From NCBI RefSeq assembly GCF_959020145.1, contig NZ_CAUEQY010000061.1:1-5312 (forward strand): DNA of 5,312 nucleotides. Reading direction: 5' to 3'. Origin of the DNA: an uncultured Bifidobacterium sp. GTDB lineage: Bacteria > Actinomycetota > Actinomycetes > Actinomycetales > Bifidobacteriaceae. The translations under genes and the position numbers were made by a program. Of this stretch, positions 1 through 3,831 are shown piece after piece; position 1 is the stretch's first letter, and every line of letters starts with the position of its first letter. The notes beneath the pieces were generated by a model, which ran no database searches, was not told the origin of the DNA, and worked only from the letters and a program-made list of their open reading frames with translations.

Positions 1-488
1 ACCGCAACAAATGCGGGAAGAAAGCACAATCCGGTCGGTAGCAACAAACGAACCGACAATTTCGCTGCAGCCTGTTCGATCTGCGAGCGCTCATCCCAAT
101 CCAATTGTTCGACCGCTGTTTCCAAACGTTCCACCGGCGAGGCGCCACTGTGCCATGACGAGGCGAACGCATCGCGTACCACCGCAAGATCGCCATCATC
201 CGGCCATGCGTCATTCCAAGGAATTCCCCTATTCAACTGTTCCCCGGCCGACCGCAGTCCCGCACCGAAATCTCCCGCAGCGATATCGCCCACGGCAATC
301 AGCGCGCGTGGAATGGAGGATCCCTGCCGTATGGCGACGCTGAGCATCTCCAATACCAGCGGCAGCGGAAGTTCCCGCACTCGTCCGGCGGGCGCAAGGT
401 CGGCTGGCACACGGACCGGCCTCCACTGCTTCAGCCACATCGCTTCGGCCGCGCACACCGCCGCCGTCAGCATCCATAAGCCAGTCAT
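1..488 (-). CDS. tadC: TadC-like pilus assembly membrane protein (partial, C-terminus off the left edge)
   Basis: The last gene of the pilus operon in this window codes for 162 full residues before the left edge cuts it. It begins with a hydrophobic stretch (residues about 3-16), then a segment typical of the type II secretion F domain: LPLPLVLEMLSVAIRQGSS at about 40-58, followed by PRALIAVGD. It ends entering a membrane segment (KLSVRLLLPTGLCFLPAF, residues about 143-160). In Tad systems TadC pairs with TadB to form the inner-membrane platform on which the TadA ATPase acts. The start is the ATG at 488, which overlaps the tadB stop as TGATG; an AGGAG at 500-496 lies 7 nt upstream. The 1-nt overlap implies translational coupling. 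Only a short tail, probably a few tens of residues, should be missing. TadB and TadC are related, so the B/C labels rest on gene order. Confidence 0.85.
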   Translation of the reverse strand, partial: MTGLWMLTAAVCAAEAMWLKQWRPVRVPADLAPAGRVRELPLPLVLEMLSVAIRQGSSIPRALIAVGDIAAGDFGAGLRSAGEQLNRGIPWNDAWPDDGDLAVVRDAFASSWHSGASPVERLETAVEQLDWDERSQIEQAAAKLSVRLLLPTGLCFLPAFVA

Positions 489-1219
489 CACATGGCTCCT
501 TTCATATCATCCTGCCGCATCAGCGCACGTATCCAGATAAGTCCGAACGTGTAGCAACAGAGGGCAAATCCGAGGCATGCCAAGCCTTTGACCCCTGAAA
601 CAAGGAAGGCCAATGAGTGCGCACCCATACCTTCTCCCAAGAGCACAGTGAGCAGCGGCAACGCCATCAGGAGTTTCATCGTCGCTTTGGGCATGGCGAA
701 TGCGTTGGTACGCAGATCATCCAATAATCGTTGTCGTTTCAACGATTCAGCCACCGCCTGCAGGCATCGGCCGGTTTCGCATCCGAGCGTCAGGCTCAGC
801 TGACAGGCCGCATATAGCTCGCCGCTCAGCCGTTCGACTTGGCCGCATTGCTCTTTGGGCGGGCATCGGCTGCGGATCACCATGGTTATGCGAAGCCTGG
901 TAAGTTCGGGTGTGGCGAACGGCGTTCCACCCAATTCTTCGAACGCCTGCACCAATGTGGCTCCGCTGCGCACGGATGCGCGGAGGGAAGCCACGCACGC
1001 CACACATCCGATGGCGGGCAATGGTTTCGACGGCATGTTCGCCTCTTCGATTCCGTCAGACCGCCCATCGAATCCTCCATCAGGTTTTTCATCAAGGCTT
1101 TCGCCTGCGCGCCCCACTACGTTTCCCGCCCGTTCGCCCACATCGCATACGTTTCGGCGAGGCCACAGCCATACGGCCAGTCCGCACAGTACCGCGCAAA
1201 TAATGCTGAGGCTTTCCAT
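488..1219 (-). CDS. tadB: TadB-like pilus assembly membrane protein
   Basis: This 243-residue protein is a short type II secretion F-domain protein expected in the cytoplasmic membrane as part of the Tad pilus platform. An N-terminal membrane segment (about 5-19) is followed by a charged, Gly/Asp/Glu-rich linker (about 21-65). A cytoplasmic F-domain core follows (about 66-178, with ASLRASVRSGATLVQAFEELG at its start), then two hydrophobic segments (about 181-198 and 209-230) and a charged tail. It is shorter than proteobacterial TadB, as is usual in actinobacteria. I chose the ATG at 1219 because GAGGTGG at 1230-1224 is well placed for it; an in-frame ATG at 1246 would add nine residues and overlap tadA. 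It lies 14 nt after tadA and overlaps tadC by 1 nt. It has 13 cysteines, many for its size. The core match is weaker than for TadA, so the assignment leans on gene order. Confidence 0.85.
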   Translation of the reverse strand: MESLSIICAVLCGLAVWLWPRRNVCDVGERAGNVVGRAGESLDEKPDGGFDGRSDGIEEANMPSKPLPAIGCVACVASLRASVRSGATLVQAFEELGGTPFATPELTRLRITMVIRSRCPPKEQCGQVERLSGELYAACQLSLTLGCETGRCLQAVAESLKRQRLLDDLRTNAFAMPKATMKLLMALPLLTVLLGEGMGAHSLAFLVSGVKGLACLGFALCCYTFGLIWIRALMRQDDMKGAM

Positions 1220-1230
1220 CTGCCCACCTC
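1217..1230 (-). promoter_or_regulatory. Ribosome binding site that decides the tadB start
   Basis: GAGGTGG (1230-1224) lies 4 nt before the ATG at 1219-1217. The upstream in-frame ATG at 1246 lies inside the tadA reading frame and has no comparable purine-rich site, so the downstream start is preferred. Confidence 0.6.
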
Positions 1231-1233
1231 GAT

Positions 1234-2223
1234 TCAACGACTCCATACGCGCACGAAATCAGGCCACTGTTGCGAAGCCCGCATTTGGCTGCCGTTCCAC
1301 CCGGCCAATAGGTTTCCCCGCAGTTTCCCCTCTGCGAATTCAAGCCGTCCTATTTGCGCGATGCGCCGCCTGCCTCCCACTCGGCCCACATGCAGCACTA
1401 CGTCGAACGCGTCTTGCGCGAGCGCCGCGGTGGCTTGCGGATTCAGCCCGGAGAGCAATCCCAAGGCCACCAAACGTGAGGGAACCGCCGTCACCTGATT
1501 GGCATGCAAGGTGGTCATGCCTCCGCGATGCCCGGAATTCAGCGCGCGCAGCAGATCCACGATTTCGCCGCCCCTGCATTCGCCCACCACAATGCGGTCC
1601 GGCCGCATACGCAACGTCGCGCATATCAGCTGCGACAGCCCTATGGCGCCTTTGCCTTCCATGTTGGCGCCGCGCGTCACCAGCGACACGTGGTTGGCAT
1701 GGTTGAGCATGCCAAGTTCGCGCACCTCCTCCACGGTGATGACGCGCTCCCCCGGCGCGCATCGCATAAGCATTGCTTTGAGCAGCGTGGTTTTGCCTGC
1801 TCCGGTTCCGCCGGTCACGAGCACGCTGGCCCTTCGTTCCACGAATCCTTCCAGCAAAGGCATCCATCCGCTTGGAAACATGCCGTTTTCCGCCAAAGAT
1901 TCCAGACTGGGCGCAACAACGTCCGGCAATCGTATGCTGATGGCGGCGCCTTGCGGAACGAGCGGTGCGATAACCGCGTGCACGCGCACGCCTTCCACCG
2001 TGGACGCGTCGGCTATCGGGCAGGCGTCGTCGAGCCTTCTGCCAAGCTGCGAGCACAGCCTCACAGCGAAATCGCGGATGGCTTGGGGACCGCTGAATGG
2101 CACGCGCAATGCATGTGGCCGCATACCTTGGCCGCGATCCACCCACACCGTTCCGTCGCAGGTTACCGCGATGTCGGTGACGCCCGGCTCGGATGCGATG
2201 TCGCTAAGTGGCCCGAGTTCCAT
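1234..2223 (-). CDS. tadA: TadA/CpaF-type pilus assembly ATPase
   Basis: This 329-residue cytoplasmic ATPase of the type II/IV secretion superfamily (VirB11/GspE/CpaF group) would form a hexamer at the membrane and power Flp pilus assembly. The N-terminal domain (about 1-110) contains the family segment around QGAAISIRLP (91-100). The motor domain shows Walker A GGTGAGKT at 138-145 (Lys144), an Asp box around VITVEEVREL (161-170), Walker B RIVVGECRGGE (210-220, Glu215), and a His box GHRGGMTTLHAN (231-242). All catalytic motifs are intact. It lacks the roughly 100-residue extra N-terminal region of proteobacterial CpaF. The open frame extends upstream to 2418, but those 65 codons lie inside the preceding gene and read like out-of-frame sequence. 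The ATG at 2223 is the natural start, giving a 20-nt overlap with the CpaE-like gene; weak purine-rich sites (GGGAGA, AAGAG) precede it. Family assignment is very sure. Confidence 0.95.
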   Translation of the reverse strand: MELGPLSDIASEPGVTDIAVTCDGTVWVDRGQGMRPHALRVPFSGPQAIRDFAVRLCSQLGRRLDDACPIADASTVEGVRVHAVIAPLVPQGAAISIRLPDVVAPSLESLAENGMFPSGWMPLLEGFVERRASVLVTGGTGAGKTTLLKAMLMRCAPGERVITVEEVRELGMLNHANHVSLVTRGANMEGKGAIGLSQLICATLRMRPDRIVVGECRGGEIVDLLRALNSGHRGGMTTLHANQVTAVPSRLVALGLLSGLNPQATAALAQDAFDVVLHVGRVGGRRRIAQIGRLEFAEGKLRGNLLAGWNGSQMRASQQWPDFVRVWSR

Positions 2224-3226
2224 GACTGATGCTCTTTTCTCCCAACGCTTCCTGAATGAGATCCGCCAACGTTGCGATGGCTTTCGCGTTCGTACGATTG
2301 GGTTTGCGCAGTCCAAGCCCTTCCAAGAGTTCGCTGCAAAGCTTGGCATCCGGTTTGATGACCGCGGTGATATCGCAGTCGAGGTATTCCGCCGCTTCCT
2401 CGATTGCCGTCGTGCCATGGTCGCGTACGGTTCCGCGCGGTTGCACGCCTACGAGAAACTCCCGTTCCTGCGTTGCGGCATCGTGTTCTCCGATTGAACC
2501 GTGATGCGCCCGCAGATTCGCTTTGGCCCGCGCAAGACCAAGTACCGTCAGTTCGACCACGGTAATGCGGATGGCCTTGCGCAGTTCCGTCAAATCCTGC
2601 AGTCCGTTCCATTGCCCCATATCGACGACGACCACGCTTCGCACCTGCGATAGCGCATGAATGCACGCTTGCACTTCCCACGATTGCGGATTTTCGGTTT
2701 TCCAAGGATCGCATGCCAGCAATGGCACACCATCCCAGATTGGCAGCTCCCGCAGTAGCGCTTTGCCGTCGATATTGCCAAGCGGAGCGCTGATTTCCCC
2801 GAAGCGTGAGCCGTCCTCGTTTTCCACGCCAAGAAGCACATCCAGCCCACCTCCTTGCAGATCGGCGTCGACGAGCACACATTTGAGGCCGCGTTCGCTC
2901 AGCTCGCGGGCCAGTAAGGCGGCCAGAGTGCTCGTGCCCACTCCTGCCACCACGGAGTCGATAACCACCACATTGCCCATATCGCAGGGTTCCTCCACCG
3001 ATGCGCGACCGCATTGCGCAACCATGCCATACGTTCCAGGCACAGCGCCAACCAGTTGCGTTCCACCGCGATTCGATCCCGGCGGCGTATAGAACCGTTG
3101 CGCAGAGACGGTTCTGCGTTGTGTCGGCGGTGACGCTTGCGGCGCGATCGCGCCGGCGACCGGCAACAGCCCGCCCGACGGCAGCGGCACCGGAGGAACA
3201 TTCGAAAAAGACGTTGCATTACTCAT
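2204..3226 (-). CDS. CpaE/TadZ/Ssd-like ParA-MinD family protein with degenerate P-loop
   Basis: This 340-residue protein is the first gene of the pilus operon. Residues 1-80 are Pro/Gly/Ser-rich and probably disordered. From about 84 on it is a ParA/MinD-like fold: beta strand NVVVIDS (85-91), P-loop region AGVGTSTLAALLA (94-106), switch/A' segment VLVDADLQGGGLDVLLG (117-133, Asp120 and Asp122) and Walker B VVVVDMG (198-204, Asp202). The P-loop lacks both lysines of the deviant Walker A (KGGVGKT in active members; here VAGVGTS). The LVDADLQGGGLDVLLG segment is typical of actinobacterial CpaE-like proteins, often annotated septum site-determining protein. Such proteins are thought to place the Tad machine in the cell. 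There is no N-terminal receiver-like domain as in Caulobacter CpaE. The ATG at 3226 is the first possible start after an in-frame stop about 20 nt upstream, but has no clear Shine-Dalgarno site. The stop is TAG at 2204. Confidence 0.87.
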   Translation of the reverse strand: MSNATSFSNVPPVPLPSGGLLPVAGAIAPQASPPTQRRTVSAQRFYTPPGSNRGGTQLVGAVPGTYGMVAQCGRASVEEPCDMGNVVVIDSVVAGVGTSTLAALLARELSERGLKCVLVDADLQGGGLDVLLGVENEDGSRFGEISAPLGNIDGKALLRELPIWDGVPLLACDPWKTENPQSWEVQACIHALSQVRSVVVVDMGQWNGLQDLTELRKAIRITVVELTVLGLARAKANLRAHHGSIGEHDAATQEREFLVGVQPRGTVRDHGTTAIEEAAEYLDCDITAVIKPDAKLCSELLEGLGLRKPNRTNAKAIATLADLIQEALGEKSISHGTRAT

Positions 3227-3390
3227 ACCGTCGATTGAAAAGCTTCAGCGAGCACCATTGCAAGCTGAACCGGCCCTGTGGTCGGAGGACGCGAGTTATC
3301 CACAACCCCGGCGTGTTATGCACCGTTATCCACACAACGACGATAATCGGCGTCCGTCGTTTTCCCGAAAAACTCCCTGAGAACAGGCAA
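3227..3390 (-). promoter_or_regulatory. Upstream/leader region of the Tad pilus operon
   Basis: This 164-bp stretch lies between the small-RNA terminator and the CpaE-like start and should contain the promoter of the pilus operon. I see no convincing -35/-10 pair. What is visible is a DnaA box cluster (3296-3334) and a small inverted repeat 18 nt before the start codon (TTCAGC 3244-3249, GCTGAA 3264-3269, 14-nt loop) that could be a leader hairpin or operator. Open frames crossing this region run through the terminator and look non-coding. Confidence 0.45.
3296..3334 (+). promoter_or_regulatory. Cluster of three DnaA boxes
   Basis: TTATCCACA occurs exactly at 3296-3304 and again at 3326-3334, and TTATGCACC at 3316-3324 matches the TTATNCACA consensus in 8 of 9 positions. 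All three have the same orientation, with starts 20 and 10 bp apart, close to whole helical turns. DnaA, the replication initiator, binds this 9-mer as a monomer and cooperatively at clusters. The site is in the leader of the pilus operon, with no dnaA, dnaN or rpmH in the window, so it is more likely a regulatory or DnaA-titrating site than an origin. The sequence match is direct; function is inferred. Confidence 0.6.
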
Positions 3391-3424
3391 ACAAAAAGGA
3401 AGGCCCGCCGAGCGGGCCTTCCTT
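3391..3424 (-). terminator. Strong Rho-independent terminator (minus strand)
   Basis: A perfect 13-bp stem is formed by 3396-3408 and 3412-3424 with a 3-nt loop (3409-3411); the inner part is GGCCCGC/GCGGGCC. Read on the minus strand the stem is followed by TTTTTGTTT, a good U-tract. On the plus strand it is followed by GCAAGAACC, so it is not a good terminator in that direction. The transcript it ends must come from 3425 rightwards, where no protein gene is evident. It also insulates the pilus operon. Confidence 0.9.
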
Positions 3425-3558
3425 GCAAGAACCTTAAGGGCAGAATCTCTGCACAACAACATCGTCGTAACGGTAAGTCTATCCAATGCCCGTTCAACGT
3501 AACGACCTATCTTGGCCATACACTCTTTGTGGGCTCTGCTCTTTAAGTGTTCTTGTAC
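3391..3558 (-). ncRNA. Candidate small RNA with 6S RNA-like architecture
   Basis: A minus-strand transcript of about 168 nt is predicted from a promoter at 3592-3565 to the terminator ending at about 3391. Its ends pair into a long closing stem: 3549-3555 with 3426-3432 (7 bp), a 1-nt bulge at 3548, 3543-3547 with 3433-3437 (5 bp), a 3x2 internal loop, and 3535-3539 with 3440-3444 (5 bp). Further in, 3527-3531 pairs with 3452-3456 (5 bp), a large asymmetric bubble follows (20 nt at 3507-3526 against 7 nt at 3457-3463), then an apical stem 3498-3506 with 3464-3472 (8 of 9 paired, one U-U mismatch) and a 25-nt loop. A rod with a central bubble and adjoining terminator is the hallmark of 6S RNA, which mimics an open promoter and sequesters RNA polymerase in stationary phase. 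SRP RNA, tmRNA and RNase P signatures are absent. That it is an RNA gene is fairly well supported; the 6S identity is inferred from shape only. Confidence 0.65.
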
Positions 3559-3564
3559 TTCGTA

Positions 3565-3592
3565 ATTATGCTCAGCAATCCGGCAATCGCAA
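3565..3592 (-). promoter_or_regulatory. Sigma-70-type promoter of the small RNA
   Basis: TTGCGA (3592-3587, 4 of 6 to TTGACA) and CATAAT (3570-3565, 5 of 6 to TATAAT) are separated by 16 bp. Transcription would begin about 7 nt downstream, near the G at 3558, three nucleotides before the closing stem of the predicted RNA. The promoter score is moderate, but its exact placement relative to the stem and terminator strengthens it. Confidence 0.55.
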
Positions 3593-3831
3593 ACCGAAAC
3601 CGGCTGATGTTCCGTATTTGTCGCAACTGTTGCTTTACGATCGCAAGAATCATAAAAATGCTCCATCGTGTGCGAAACGCAAGGCGTGTTTGTTCGTTTG
3701 CGTGCGTTTGCGACAAAAACACGGCGTGTCGACACCCTAATTTGCACAATGAGCGAACGAATGTTAACTCCAGCTAAATTTTGCCGGCTTTTTACAGCAT
3801 TTCCAGCTACTTAAGGATAAAGTAGGAAAGT
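3593..3831 (+). promoter_or_regulatory. Upstream region of ppk1 with short repeats, no clear promoter
   Basis: About 240 bp between the small-RNA promoter and ppk1 show no believable gene. I could not pick a convincing -35/-10 pair for ppk1. Visible motifs are TCGCAA at 3621 and 3641 with its complement TTGCGA at 3708 (a further TCGCAA at 3587 is the small-RNA -35), tandem CGTTTGCG at 3695-3702 and 3705-3712, the palindrome GTGTCGACAC at 3726-3735, a LexA-like half-degenerate site at 3754-3767, and TCCAGCTA repeated at 3769-3776 and 3802-3809. Two purine-rich stretches, AAGGA (3813-3817) and AGGAAAG (3824-3830), precede the start; the second is the probable ribosome binding site. Confidence 0.4.

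Noticed and set aside
1220..1246. Upstream ATG for tadB
   Set aside because: It lacks a ribosome binding site and overlaps tadA, whereas the ATG at 1219 is preceded by GAGGTGG at the right distance.
2224..2418. 65-codon upstream extension of tadA
   Set aside because: It lies inside the CpaE-like gene, is Arg/Ser-rich in the manner of an out-of-frame reading, and has no family similarity; the ATG at 2223 starts near the normal domain boundary.
855..2497. Long plus-strand open frames opposite the pilus genes (855-1706, 1499-2497, 1504-2229)
   Set aside because: They lie antisense to genes with intact family motifs and their translations are low-complexity shadow sequence.
3296..3334. Chromosomal replication origin (oriC)
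   Set aside because: There are only three DnaA boxes, no evident AT-rich unwinding element, and no dnaA, dnaN, gyrB or rpmH nearby.
3391..3424. Terminator acting on plus-strand transcripts
   Set aside because: There is no U-tract after the stem on the plus strand and no plus-strand gene upstream to be terminated.
3219..3497. Minus-strand 92-codon open frame overlapping the start of the CpaE-like gene
   Set aside because: It also reads through the terminator and the DnaA boxes; its Cys/Phe/Arg-rich stretches look like translated hairpin sequence.
3316..3747. Minus-strand 143-codon open frame across the intergenic region
   Set aside because: It runs straight through the perfect terminator hairpin and the DnaA boxes, has no good ribosome binding site, and its composition resembles no protein family I know.
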